From Atkinsonella hypoxylon (Eukaryota > Ascomycota > Sordariomycetes > Hypocreales > Clavicipitaceae), in NCBI GenBank assembly GCA_000729835.1, contig JFHB01000015.1, positions 62,001-126,000 on the forward strand: DNA of 64,000 nt, read 5' to 3'. Position 1 is the first letter of the stretch; every line of letters begins with the position of its first letter. The translations under genes and the position numbers were made by a program. This document shows positions 54,278 to 64,000 of the stretch, one piece after another. The notes beneath the pieces were generated by a model that was given only the letters and a program-made list of their open reading frames with translations, did not search any database and was not told the DNA's origin.

Positions 54278-55276
54278 ATGGCTGCCCATCGGAACAGCAA
54301 ATCCAGCATTCCTCTTGTTCCATCCGCTGGCGTGTGGTGTCCTGCTGTTACCTGCTTCAGCGAGGACGACGAATTGGACCTCGATGCGCAATCCAAGTAC
54401 TTTTCTCATCTTTCAAAATCAGGACTTACGGGATTGGTCGTCATGGGCACCAATTCAGAGGCCATGTTGCTCACACGTGACGAGCGTTCGAGGCTCATTT
54501 CCACAGCACGGGCAGCAGTCGGACCAGACTTCCCGATCATGGCCGGTGTTGGGGCACATTCTACCAAACAGACTCTACAATTCTCAGAAGATGCGGCTGC
54601 AGCAGGTGCAAACTATCTTCTTGTTCTACCTCCTGCATATTTTGGAAAAGCTACAACAATGGCTACCGTGAAGCGCTTCTTTGCCGAAGTGGCTGCTAAG
54701 GCTCCCCTCCCAATCGTGGTATACAACTTCCCAGGAGTCTGCAATGGTGTAGATATTGACTCTGACACAATAACGGCCATTGTCAACGAGAGCAAGCGGT
54801 CGAGAAATGATGGAGTGTCCATGGTTGTTGGTGTCAAGTTGACGTGCGGCTCTGTGGGTAAGATCACCCGTCTTGCAGCGCAGCATCGGCCTGAAGATTT
54901 CGCGACTTTTGGTGGTCAATCCGACTTCTTGATCGGCGGCCTTGCAGCAGGAAGTTCTGGATGCATTTCTGCCTTCGCAAATGTCTTTCCCAGGTTGACG
55001 GCAGAAGTTTATAGACTATACAAAGTCGGTCGAATAGAAGATGCCATGCAACTACAACGAGTGGCCGCCTTGGCTGAAAGCCCGTGCAAGAGTGGCATTG
55101 CATCAACCAAATATGCTGCTGCTTACTATTCTGCCAGGCTTGCGGGAATCGAGAATGCGGAAACCAAGTTTCACCCAAGACATCCGTATGAGGAGCCAAG
55201 CGAGGCAGCAAAAAGAGCTGTTAGAGAGGTGATGAGGGACGCCAATGAAATTGAGTTAAAGCTACAGCATGGTTAA
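54278..55276 (+). CDS. DapA/DHDPS-family aldolase, 2-keto-3-deoxy sugar-acid type
   Basis: Single exon, 332 residues, a class I aldolase of the N-acetylneuraminate lyase/DapA superfamily. The Schiff-base lysine is in VVGVKLTCG (K187) and the catalytic tyrosine in IVVYNFPG (Y149). The substrate-carboxylate loop GTNSEAMLL (57-65) replaces the usual GTTGE. In fungi such proteins include L-threo-3-deoxy-hexulosonate aldolase (GaaC/LGA1) of galacturonate breakdown and 4-hydroxy-2-oxoglutarate aldolase. Fungi do not use true DHDPS for lysine, so a catabolic role is more likely. That is family knowledge; the specific substrate is inference. The nearby sugar transporter and UNC-93-like carrier would suit a sugar-acid pathway. 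Confidence 0.9.
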   Translation: MAAHRNSKSSIPLVPSAGVWCPAVTCFSEDDELDLDAQSKYFSHLSKSGLTGLVVMGTNSEAMLLTRDERSRLISTARAAVGPDFPIMAGVGAHSTKQTLQFSEDAAAAGANYLLVLPPAYFGKATTMATVKRFFAEVAAKAPLPIVVYNFPGVCNGVDIDSDTITAIVNESKRSRNDGVSMVVGVKLTCGSVGKITRLAAQHRPEDFATFGGQSDFLIGGLAAGSSGCISAFANVFPRLTAEVYRLYKVGRIEDAMQLQRVAALAESPCKSGIASTKYAAAYYSARLAGIENAETKFHPRHPYEEPSEAAKRAVREVMRDANEIELKLQHG

Positions 55277-55650
55277 ATCTGTTTTCGATTATTCGGTATT
55301 TTCGTGGGTTTGGACCAAGCTAAAAAGATAATGCACCGCTGCAAAGTATGACAGGATGGGGATCGGAAGACCTAAAATTTCCACAGCACGACTCATGGCC
55401 AAGTGGGAAGGCTATAATGGTCAAGTCTGGTGCCTATAGACACCATTTGCAGTCATTCATAAAAGCAAATCGAATCGGTATCGCGTAAGCCTAATTCATG
55501 TTATGAAGAAAATGCCAAAATATACAATGTGCCTAGCGCACTGCGCTACCCTACAAAACATTATAAACAAGCAGGATGTGATACTTCGTCAGACTATCTT
55601 AGCCATCCCTTCCTACAAGCCAGCATGCAAAATGGAAGGACGGGACCTAA
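55277..55650. other. Convergent intergenic region
   Basis: 374 bp between the aldolase stop (plus strand) and the UNC-93-like stop (minus strand). It should hold both 3' untranslated regions. No gene seen. Confidence 0.5.
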
Positions 55651-57349
55651 CTAAACAGCTGCCTTTCCAGGGTTTCCTACAGGAAGCACATCCTCGACAG
55701 TTGCGTCGGTGTCGTTGAGATCCTCTACAAGATCGACATGGTCCCGAATCTTGGTAAAAATGACAGGAAAAGCAACCACGAGAGAGCCTCCGAGTAGCGC
55801 CCAATTGCTAATGAATTCACTCATGAAAGAGACTTTTCGTGCATCCAAGTTTGCTATGATTGCAGCACCAGCCGACTGGATGCCCTTATAAAAACCGACA
55901 TAGTTGGCTAAGCGACGACCAGAGTTAGACAGAGCACCCATATACCAGTAAATACATGCCTGCCAGACAGCATCATAGAGGCCGTAGAAGATGTAGAGAA
56001 ACATAGGACCAACATAACCGGGAGACGTCCAATCAGTTGGTTCATAGTCGGGGTTCAGCTTCTCATTCACGCTCTCGCGAGTGTAGTCCTTCTGATAGGC
56101 GTATCCACCACCCCAAATGGCGAAGGTTAGAGTAAGGAGTACGATCCAGGTAATCTTCGCGCGAACAGATCGACGGACACCCTGAATATCGACCAGAACG
56201 CCGGTGATCCATGCAGCAATGATCTGAGCGAGGTAGTACAGAAGACCGTTCAAAGCCTTGGTTCTTGTGGTAAATCTGGCGCCGTTAACTGCATTTTGTT
56301 GATATACATAGAACCAATTCGATGAAAAGAACATTGGGAACAGAAGAAGAATAAAGGGTTCAAAGCGCAGGGTTTCCCACAACCCCACGAGCTCGCTTTG
56401 CCAGCTAGGGTTCTTCTTGAGGATGACGCGACTGCCGTCCTTCCGAATAACATCGCCGGCATTGCATAGGCACAGGGCAAGCAGAGCTCCGCAGAACATG
56501 AGAACAATAAAGCCGATGTATGTGCCGTCAGAAACTGTAGTATTGGTTTTGACGTGAACATTTTCGCCCAAGGGAATCTGCATGGTCATGTTTGTCAGTC
56601 AAGCGTCTCACAAACCTTGACGGAGGCATCACTATCTGCTCCATAAGCCGGGAAGAGGAAGAGGCTATCCCTTACCAGGCTACCGATGACAGCCCCCATA
56701 TTGAAAATGCCCCAGAACCAAGCGAAGTAGTGGCCCTTTTCGTTTTCATGACAGTAAGAGATCATTATGGTACCTTGCGCGGTCCAGAGCAAACCTGCGC
56801 AGAGACCGAGCCACACGCCAGCAAAAATGTTGAAACCAGCTACATCTGCGTGAACGGAGGCAAGTAAGCTGGCAGCGTAGATGCAATATCCTACACCTCC
56901 AAATGCAAGTGTGTATTTAACACCAAGTTTGTTGATGAAGGTGCCGCCAAAGAAACCGAAGACTGCAAAAGTACTATACAAAGCTGTGTTCTGCAACAAT
57001 GAAACGAAACAGAGGTCAGACTCGAACTTGCCAAATTGAAGAAAAGACAGAATAGAGGACTTACCATATTGTCTGCTAGCGTAGCGTCGGTTTTGCCCCC
57101 TCCGCCTAAACCACTGAGGGCGTTGAACATGCCGGGACACAAAAAGCACACGAATGATACCATGATTAACTGAGTCGGAGGCGAAGCATACCAAGGAATG
57201 CGAACACCGAAAAGGCGGCGCTCCTTGTATTTCCATCCTGACGGTAAATTGATAGCTCTGTCTGCAGTCGTCACGTTATTTTCGGCGCTATAATGAGCTG
57301 GCACGATTGTGTCGGTTGTGTTCTTTTCGGGAGACATTGTAAGAAGCAT
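55651..57349 (-). CDS. UNC-93-like MFS membrane protein, 3 exons
   Basis: Exons 57349-57065, 56990-56676 and 56577-55651 encode 508 residues (504 if the second ATG, at 57337, is used). Splices restore LADNM|NTALYSTFAVFGFFGG and AVIGSL|IPLGENVHVKTN. About 11-12 hydrophobic segments alternate with short loops; GMFNALSGLGGGG in helix 1 and AQGTIMISYCHENEKGHYFA after helix 5 are typical of the fungal DUF895/UNC-93 group. An acidic C-terminal tail follows (LVEDLNDTDATVEDVLP). The animal name-giver regulates potassium channels. Fungal members are MFS-fold proteins, some with transport phenotypes, and this one has no assigned substrate. It is convergent with the aldolase gene. Confidence 0.88.
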
Positions 57350-58136
57350 CGATCAGGCCAATGCTCTATGCTTTGCCTCAACCTGGTTCTGGATAAAGTG
57401 TTTAGTGAATCGCTTATCATGCGGAGTTGACGAATTTTGTTCGAAGAAACAGAGTCCAAAGTATTTCCATAATACCATTTAGCGTATGGAGCCTGCTTTG
57501 TCACTAGTTAGACCCCATTCTTAAGTGGAAGATTGTCACGTGAGCTGAGATGCAAATATAATTACTTTGCCCCACACAGGGACTGCTCAATACTTATTGT
57601 TCACCGTTGATCGACTCATAGACACATGCTCTTTGTGGGGGGGGCTAGCTATCGAGCTAGCTGGAGTTGTTCGGAATCCTGTGGACATTGTTGCAAGAGC
57701 CACTTTGGCGTTACATGACAATAATGTCGAAAGCCCATTCTTCGCTGACCACCCTCGTTCCCCGCACTTTGGATGGTTACATCCTACTACTACTCGATAA
57801 TAAGGTAGGTTACACTACGAAATCTAGTGCTGACGGGAGCTCATGCTGCAGTCGCGTGTCCAGACGCACCGTCGAGCAGACATCTGGTAATCACGATTCT
57901 AATTGTCGTCGACGTAGGATCAAAACTGGTCCTTGCGTTCCGTCAGTATTAAGAAACCCTATCCCACTCCCCGGAAATAATGCTCTATCTCTGAGCCGTG
58001 CAAGGCTTCAACGCGGTATCTAAGCCCTCGTGCGCGCGACCTCGCGTGACCTCTAGTAGCCTCCAAAATCATTCCACACTAAAACACGGGCCCATTTACC
58101 GAGCACCCAATCTGGCTTAAATGGCACCCATCTTTA

Positions 58137-58528
58137 TGAGTACGCAAACACGCAGCAACGGATTTTAGAATACGCAGCAGCAAGTATTTTTGCGGGGATT
58201 TTACTAGTAAAAGTACTTTACTGTCTCTTGTATTAGGTGTTAAGACCCTTAACTAGTAGAGGCTATAGTTATAGCATACTCTATTAGCTAGATCTATACT
58301 AACTATAGAATCTATTATTTAGAGCTATTTTACTTAATACTTTAAGTTAAATTACTATATTTCTTTATTTTTAATATTTATCAAGATTTCTATAACTTAG
58401 GCCTTTAATAAGTGTAACCTCTATTAGATTATCTCTATAATTTAAGAATTTATCTCCACTATTCTTCCACTCTAGGCCTAGTTGCTGCTGCGTATTCAAA
58501 AATCCGTTGCTGCGTGTTTGCGTACTCA
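58137..58528. mobile_element. MITE, family M2, 392 bp with long terminal inverted repeats
   Basis: The first 46 bases from 58138 and the reverse complement of 58482-58527 differ at one position; both start GAGTACGCAAACACGCAGCA. The interior is about 300 bp of very AT-rich sequence without open frames. A target duplication is not evident. One copy only is seen in the window. The near-identity of the arms suggests recent movement or correction between arms. Confidence 0.88.
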
Positions 58529-58684
58529 GGCGCACGAGGCTCCCGGTATCGGGCTTCATATGTAAATTACATGTGAGCTAGAATAGACTAGGCCTCTAGG
58601 GCCTATAATCGCTATTGAGCAAGTTTGTAACTGCGCTTTTTGCTGCATTAAAGCTATATCCTGCTACTATTGTCGCGCACATCC

Positions 58685-58702
58685 TATATATATATATATA
58701 TA
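58685..58702. repeat. (TA)n microsatellite
   Basis: Nine TA units between the M2 MITE and the solo LTR. Confidence 0.9.
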
Positions 58703-58796
58703 CGCCTTATTTATACTACAAATAATTTGTTAGGCACTGCCTTATAATTGTTTTTGTCGAGAAATACGCCTTATATTGCACTGTATTGCTCCTTGT

Positions 58797-59023
58797 TGTT
58801 ACGGAATAAGTGACAAATCCCTTAGAGCACGACACACGTGACTAGACAGGAGCATAAATAGTCACATTCGCACTCTTAACTAAGGGATCCAACAAAGCAT
58901 AGTACACATACATTATATACAGTTATATTGTTATTTACGCATTTGTCACGACTTTTATTACTCTCCGGATCCGTACACTCCCTGAACGAATCCACCCAGT
59001 TACGGTACGAATATACCGTAACA
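58797..59023 (+). mobile_element. Solo LTR, family L1, with 5-bp target duplication
   Basis: 227 bp beginning TGTTACGGAATA and ending ATACCGTAACA; TGTTACGG and CCGTAACA are exact inverted ends. The flanks are CTTGT at 58792-58796 and again at 59024-59028, an exact target duplication. Internal CACACGTGACTA and ATAAATAGTCA blocks are shared with the LTR at 34645-34887. No retrotransposon coding sequence adjoins it. Confidence 0.92.
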
Positions 59024-59768
59024 CTTGTTGTGTTGTTCTGTGCACCTTATGCACCTCTATTAGTAGCTCTATTAGGATGAATAGTACAAACCTAACAGGT
59101 CTTGTTGCGCCTATTTTTGTGTTTTTAGTTACAGAAACATTTTATGTAGTCTGCCGACTTATTAGATTTTAAGTAGAAATTAGCTAGTATAATCTAGCTT
59201 AGGTCTGTAATTTTTGCTAAAACTTAATTGGAGATAATTCTCCTAAATATTTTCGCCTAAAATAGTAGAGATCCTTATTATATACTCTGCGTAACCCTTA
59301 TTAATCTATTCTGCTATATATTTTACGTATATAAGTAGTGTGAGGTCCTAGGACCATGACGCCCCAATAGGGGCAGCCCTAAGGGGGACTACCACGTGAT
59401 CAGCGGGGCTGCGCCCACGCTGTGTACTATAATTATATACACGCGTGGCTATACAACTTAGAGAAGGCAAGCTTTAGTCAATATTAATTACTAGAGGCCG
59501 CCGGTAACGGCCATCTTAGCCTCCTTCGCTACAGACCTAGGTGCCATTTACGCTAGATTGATAAATAGGCTCTAAAACACTATAATCAATCATTTTAGCT
59601 AGCACTGGTACTGCCGACCACAGACTAATATAATAACACTTAAAATTAAACTTTTGCAACTTGGTTTCAAGCTAGCAATAATTTACGCCCATTAACTAAC
59701 CTAGACTTGCCTATTGAGGGAAGAAATAGTGTTACTTTGCTTATTTCTTATGTAGTAGGTTGTGTGGT

Positions 59769-59810
59769 GGGTTACGCAGTAGGGGGTGTACAGTGGGGTT
59801 GCAAGGTGGG
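59769..59810 (+). other. G-rich tract with four G-runs
   Basis: Four runs of three to five G (59769-59771, 59782-59786, 59795-59798, 59808-59810), with loops of 8-10 bases, followed by GATCACGTGAT. The runs meet a loose G-quadruplex pattern, but the loops are long. Confidence 0.4.
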
Positions 59811-59878
59811 ATCACGTGATAGCCAACCGCTCTATACAACCCCTTTCTAGGTAAGAAGGGGGTATACAGCAAATGTCA

Positions 59879-60186
59879 GGTCTAGAGCGGGTATATTTTT
59901 AGGCAGAATAGCATATGCTAATTACACAGTATTAATTTCTAAGCAAGAGATCTAGAGTCTATAGCGCGTGCATTTATATAGCCCTATACCACTAGATATC
60001 AGTGTACATACCACTATATATTAGTGCATATACGACTAGATACTAGTGTAAATACTACTAAATATAAAAATGTTTAATTCGCACTAAAACACTGTGTAAT
60101 TAGTGCTGAGCATATGCTTAGCATATGCTAAACTCTTTACGGAGTACTGCCTGCTATTCTAGCCAAAAATATACCCGTTCTGGACC
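59879..60186. mobile_element. MITE, family M1, third full copy
   Basis: The left end GGTCTAGAGCGGGTATATTT (from 59879) matches the reverse complement of the right end (60165-60186) with two differences. Just inside, both arms carry an AGAATAGCA block, though at slightly different spacing. The interior is collinear, inverted, with 33973-34160. About 308 bp, AT-rich, non-coding. It ends about 420 bp before the GMC oxidoreductase ATG. Confidence 0.82.
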
Positions 60187-60607
60187 CGCTCTGGACCAAT
60201 GCACACATAGGCTGGACCTTGGGGCAGAGAAAGATTAACATTGCGGTATTTAGCGGGCCACCGCTAATCGAGATTAGCTCTTGAGGTGATTCTAAGTACA
60301 CGGTTAGCTATCCTTGTTACATCTTGATTCTACCAAGATGATTGGGATTTGGCATCCTTACAGCTAAGTATATCTTGGGCCGGCCCGCAACTGGGCAATG
60401 TGGCCCGTTCTCGACCGTTCCGAAAAGGCAGATGTTTGCGAGGGTGGAGCAATGCCGCTCTTGTTGGGAAACTCTCGCGATCATGGTGGAGTCTGGACTG
60501 GGCTATAAATTGCAAAGCGGGCGCACGAGTGAAGTAGCGGGGATGCGCCTGTTGATGGTTGAGCGTAGACCTCTTCAAATCTACTCCCTTTGCGAGAATC
60601 AACAGCT

Positions 60608-62643
60608 ATGGGCCGACGTCAAACTAACCCGTTGCAAAATCCCCTGCATTATGCTGCTGTACAATCACGATCAGGAGGAGCACCTGTCAGTGCTGCCGCC
60701 GCGGAACGAGCTCTTCCGAGCTATGACTACGGTAAGCAGATCCCGCAACATGCAAACTTTTTGCCCCCCTCGCCAATTAGTTAAGTTTAACGACTCATAC
60801 GCCTATAAAAACAGTTATAGTTGGCGCTGGCGCAGCTGGATCAGTTCTGGCAAATCAGTTATCTGAAGATAAGAATGTGAATGTTCTTCTGCTCGAGGCT
60901 GGAGGCGACAATAGCAAGGCGCTTGAGTCCAAGATTCCACTGATGTTTTTCAAGCTCTTTCACACTGAACACGATTGGGAATACTACACTACAGAGCAGA
61001 GCTCAGTCGCCTCCCGTCGAATGTATTGGCCACGTGGACGAATTCTGGGTGGCTCGTCGTCCATGAACGCCATGATGTACCATCATTGTTCGGCTTCTGA
61101 CTTTGACGAATGGGTCTCAGAACATGGGTGCAAGGGCTGGGGCTATAATGACCTTGCGCCGCATTTCAGGTCTATGGAAAAATACACACCCAACCCGTCT
61201 CGTCCACCCATCGACGTGGAAAGCAGAGGAACTAGTGGTTTATGGCACACGGGTTATTCGTGGCTGTGTCAAAATGTCGAAGATGGCTTTCTCCCAGCCT
61301 GCAATGACGCTGGTATCCCCCCCAATAGTGACATTAACACAGTCAAGGGCAGCCTTGGAGCTACGAGATTTCAAACTTTCATTGACAGCAAGGGTCAGCG
61401 CTCGTCTCTTGCCACTGCCTTCCTCTCGTCCGATGTTCTGCGACGTCCTAACCTCCGCGTGGCTTGTGGGGCACAGGTAACGAGGGTCTTGTTCGACCGG
61501 ATTCATACGACCAAGCCCACAGCGATTGGAGTTGAATTTCAGAGTTCAAGGGGCGGCGACTTATTTCAAGTACATGCGAAACGAGAAGTGATTCTTGCGG
61601 CAGGAACTGTAAACACCCCTCAAATCCTTATGCTTAGTGGTATTGGCCCTGAGGAGCAACTAAAAAAGCATGGAATCAGCATTGTACATGCCAATGACAA
61701 TGTTGGCGGCCACATGAAGGATCATCTTTGTAGCAATGGGGTACTTTGTAAAGCCAAGACTGGATCAACACTTGATTATCTTGCCAACAATTTGAAGGCG
61801 ATTCCGGCGTTGATCCAGTGGCACTTGTTCGGAACTGGTCCTTTGACCAGCAATGGTGCAGAGGCTGCGGCCTTTGTGAGGACGTTTGATCACAAATTCC
61901 CAGGCTCAAGCGTTATTCCCAAGGACTACACGTCTGGTGAAAGTGCTCCTGATGTGGAGATTATCGCAGCGCCTCTCGCCTATATTCATCACGGTGAAGA
62001 GCGGCCGATTGATGACGCCAATATTTTCACTATGGCACCGATTGGCCTCAGACCGCGGAGCAGTGGGACAATCACCCTGCAAAGTTCGGACCCCTTTGAC
62101 CACCGTAGGTTCAAAATTCTACTTGACTTCTTGTGATGGCTGACCCCTGCTCTCTAACTCTATGACCTACTGACCCTTTTTTTTGAAGCCATTATCGATC
62201 CGAGGTATCTCACGGATGAGGAGGATAACGACAAGAAGGTGCTGATAGCAGGTCTACGCCTGACCCTGAAGATCATGCGGAGCCCGGCCTTCCAGAAATA
62301 TCTCGAGCCCGTGCCCACGAATGACGACCCGTCATCTTACTGGTGGCCATATTCCTGCAGTGATATTGACGCAATCACTGACGAGCAGTTAGGCCGATAC
62401 GTGATAGAAAGGGCCTTCACCTTGTATCATCCAGTTGGAAGCGCGCGAATGGGCCCAGCATCGTCTACCAGCGTTGTTGATCTCGAATGTCGTGTTCATG
62501 GGGTGGATGGTCTCCGCGTCATTGATGCCAGTATCTTCCCTGAGCAGATCAGTGGCCACCCAACTGCCCCTGTTGCAGCAATTGCACACCGCGCAGGCCA
62601 GCTGATCAGGCAGGAGCGAGCTAGCGTTGCAGATGTGCTATAA
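60608..62643 (+). CDS. GMC-family FAD oxidoreductase, 3 exons
   Basis: Exons 60608-60731, 60815-62104 and 62189-62643 encode 622 residues. The first intron splits the FAD-binding Rossmann start, and splicing restores SYDY|VIVGAGAAGSVLANQL; the second restores DPFDH|PIIDPRYLTDEED. Further GMC marks are LLLEAGGD, the flavin-contact motif RGRILGGSSSMNAMMY and the signature AAGTVNTPQILMLSGIGP. The catalytic His is in LYHPVGSARMG and the second His/Asn-type position in ISGHPTAPVAA. These enzymes oxidise alcohols (choline, glucose, aryl alcohols and others) and pass electrons to oxygen or other acceptors. No signal peptide is present, so an intracellular enzyme of the choline-dehydrogenase-like branch is most likely. 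The substrate is undetermined. The promoter contains or abuts a MITE. Confidence 0.92.
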
Positions 62644-63893
62644 TAATAGCACCGCGACCGCGCAAACATTTAAATTTAGATAAGATATGAATAAGTTAGT
62701 CTGAATAGGCAACGGATATTCTAGTGAAAAGCTCCGCAGCGGTCTTGTATAATTGATGTATTTGAAGAACCGTTCGCTATTTCTGTCAGCACCAATTGGG
62801 TCTGCGACAGCAGCATTATCTCGTGTTAGTTGGCTTCTGGTAGAGTAAAAAGGCTGCCGGGGGCTAAGCTGCACCCTTATTATGCAGTTGTTGGTATCCA
62901 AGGAAGGGGGTATACACTAGTGCGTACGAGTGGTATTGCAATATAACTTATTCGACTTGATTAACTTCTGATTGACTTGAAGCTATCTATCCTACCTACT
63001 TGGCTCGTATAAATAGGGGCTGGTGGTGTTGTGGATCACACGTGATGCTCCACTTATCTGCATTATCAGGCCACGGGCCCGGCGGCGCTGGATGTTTTAT
63101 TCTCCTGATTGAAATCCTCGCCAATCTTTCCAAGACCCTTAATTATTATACATTACATCCCAGTTTTGATCAAGATCTTTATTGATATTCAGACCTCTGA
63201 TAAGCGCAAGGTTCATCACGACGCTCTCGCAACCTAGTCGAAAGACACTAAAATTCCTCCACCCAAGGCGTAGTTGCAGCTACCTGCTTAGGTATTCCAG
63301 ATTAAATCCCGATGGTTGGTATATCTACTGCACGGCAATATCGGCATGAGAAAGTTTGCTCCGGCTAATCGGCATTGCTAATATATGCTTTATGTCGGAA
63401 GAATCGGCAGAGCCATGCGTATAAGGTAACTATAGAGAGGCCTACCGTGCATGATCCCAGTTCTTTTCACGTGGCAATTTTATCCTGCAGTCGTAGCTCC
63501 GATGCACGTTATTGTGTCGGTGAAGCTCTATTCTTTACGATCGAATTAGGAAAGGATAATATAGTTCTAGGCCCTGCACACTCTGTACAGTGACAGCGTT
63601 AATTGAGCCGTTACGATGGGCCTTGCGGTTAATCGGCTTGTCTTTATGATTATTGACGGGCCGAGAGTGCGCAATCCGAGACAGAAATGGCCCTGTTGAC
63701 TGCGACTATATATAAGATAGATAACTTTCCTTGATCGATCCTGCAATGTGTACTGCAGTAATATCATAAAAGTTGGTATTTATTGCATTCTATTTAACCG
63801 AAAATATCAAGAAGTTAACGCAGGGCTACATATGTAAGTCTTTCCCGGCGTATATTTGTCCCGCACTAATGCTAAGGAAACGTAGACTTAGCA
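62644..63893. other. Intergenic, promoter of the right-edge secreted protein
   Basis: About 1.25 kb without a supportable gene. A TATA-like GTATAAATAG occurs near 63007 with no good downstream frame. The better placed TATA box lies at 63707-63716. Confidence 0.5.
63707..63716 (+). promoter_or_regulatory. TATA-like box upstream of the right-edge gene
   Basis: TATATATAAG about 180 bp before the ATG at 63894, a plausible core promoter. Confidence 0.4.
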
Positions 63894-64000
63894 ATGAAGT
63901 TCTCGCATATTATTACCTTCTTAGGAGCAGCTACAACCGCAGCAGCTTTGGCAATTAATGATGCGACGGCTGATAAATCTGGAACGACTAAGCTTGACGA
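63894..64000 (+). CDS. 5' end of a secreted protein gene, cut by window edge
   Basis: From an ATG in a GCAATGAAG context the frame stays open for the remaining 35 codons. Residues 1-20 (MKFSHIITFLGAATTAAALA) are a clear signal peptide with a likely cleavage after ALA. The following residues (INDATADKSGTTKLD) are polar and could be a propeptide or linker. The family cannot be known from this piece. Confidence 0.6.
   Translation, partial: MKFSHIITFLGAATTAAALAINDATADKSGTTKLD

Larger units (their letters stand above)
57350..60607. other. Second repeat-rich interval, no gene
   Basis: About 3.3 kb. It contains MITE M2 (58137-58528), a (TA)n run, solo LTR L1 (58797-59023), a G-rich tract (59769-59810) and MITE M1 (59879-60186). 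The sequence between 58200 and 59350 is strongly AT-rich. The 420 bp after the last MITE must include the promoter of the GMC oxidoreductase. Confidence 0.6.

Noticed and set aside
59338..59520. Possible further LTR beginning TGAGGTCCTAGGACC
   Set aside because: No matching end or target duplication found.
1..64000. CRISPR arrays, bacterial operons, rRNA genes
   Set aside because: No regularly spaced repeats, no Shine-Dalgarno-type gene starts, spliceosomal introns throughout; the DNA is eukaryotic and no rRNA sequence was seen.

Overview
The window looks like nuclear DNA of a filamentous ascomycete. The genes carry one to four short introns (about 47-130 bp, GT...AG), are spaced by 0.3-4 kb, and encode fungal families: HET-C, a G1 (glutamic) peptidase, an OCH1/SUR1-type GT32 mannosyltransferase, DUF6601-type and STAND/NLR-type relics, and fungal permeases. 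A hypocrealean or other Sordariomycete is my inference from family similarity; no rRNA, tRNA or species-specific marker is visible. Exon boundaries below were set by hand from reading frame, splice signals and family motifs.

Layout. 0-5 kb: the 5' end of a minus-strand gene cut by the window edge, a histidine-phosphatase (phosphoglycerate mutase family) gene and, divergent from it, ethanolamine-phosphate cytidylyltransferase. 5-9.4 kb: a gene-free, AT-rich stretch with degenerate repeats. 9.4-16 kb: a compact housekeeping block (branched-chain aminotransferase, an unrecognised coiled-coil protein, phosphopantothenoylcysteine decarboxylase, mitochondrial monothiol glutaredoxin 5, gamma-glutamyltranspeptidase). 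16.6-21.7 kb: a pseudogene patch holding a kinase-like fragment, a second exon fragment, an NLR-like gene reduced to its alpha/beta-hydrolase N-terminus plus HEAT repeats, and a frameshifted DUF6601-like membrane gene. 25-32.4 kb: an F-box/ankyrin/ZZ-finger protein, a secreted G1 peptidase, a small two-exon candidate gene and a WD40-like protein. 32.4-40 kb: a repeat-rich interval with MITE copies and a solo LTR that contains a small cysteine-rich secreted protein. 40-49 kb: amino-acid permease, HET-C, GT32 mannosyltransferase. 49.6-57.4 kb: a DUF1304 membrane protein, then an MFS sugar transporter, a DapA-type 2-keto-3-deoxy sugar-acid aldolase and an UNC-93-like MFS protein, possibly a small sugar-use group. 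57.4-60.5 kb: a second repeat-rich interval (MITEs, a solo LTR, a G-rich tract), followed by a GMC oxidoreductase and, at the right edge, the start of a secreted protein.

Mobile DNA is present only as non-autonomous pieces. Two solo LTRs of one family have exact 5-bp target duplications. One MITE family has four copies in the window, and a second MITE has 46-bp terminal inverted repeats. The conserved genes sit in compact blocks, while the secreted, incompatibility-type and broken genes lie next to the repeat-rich blocks. I found no wholly new system. The most noteworthy items are the internally deleted NLR relic, the F-box/ankyrin/ZZ protein, the cysteine-rich secreted protein inside the MITE/LTR interval, and the dated-looking repeat families.
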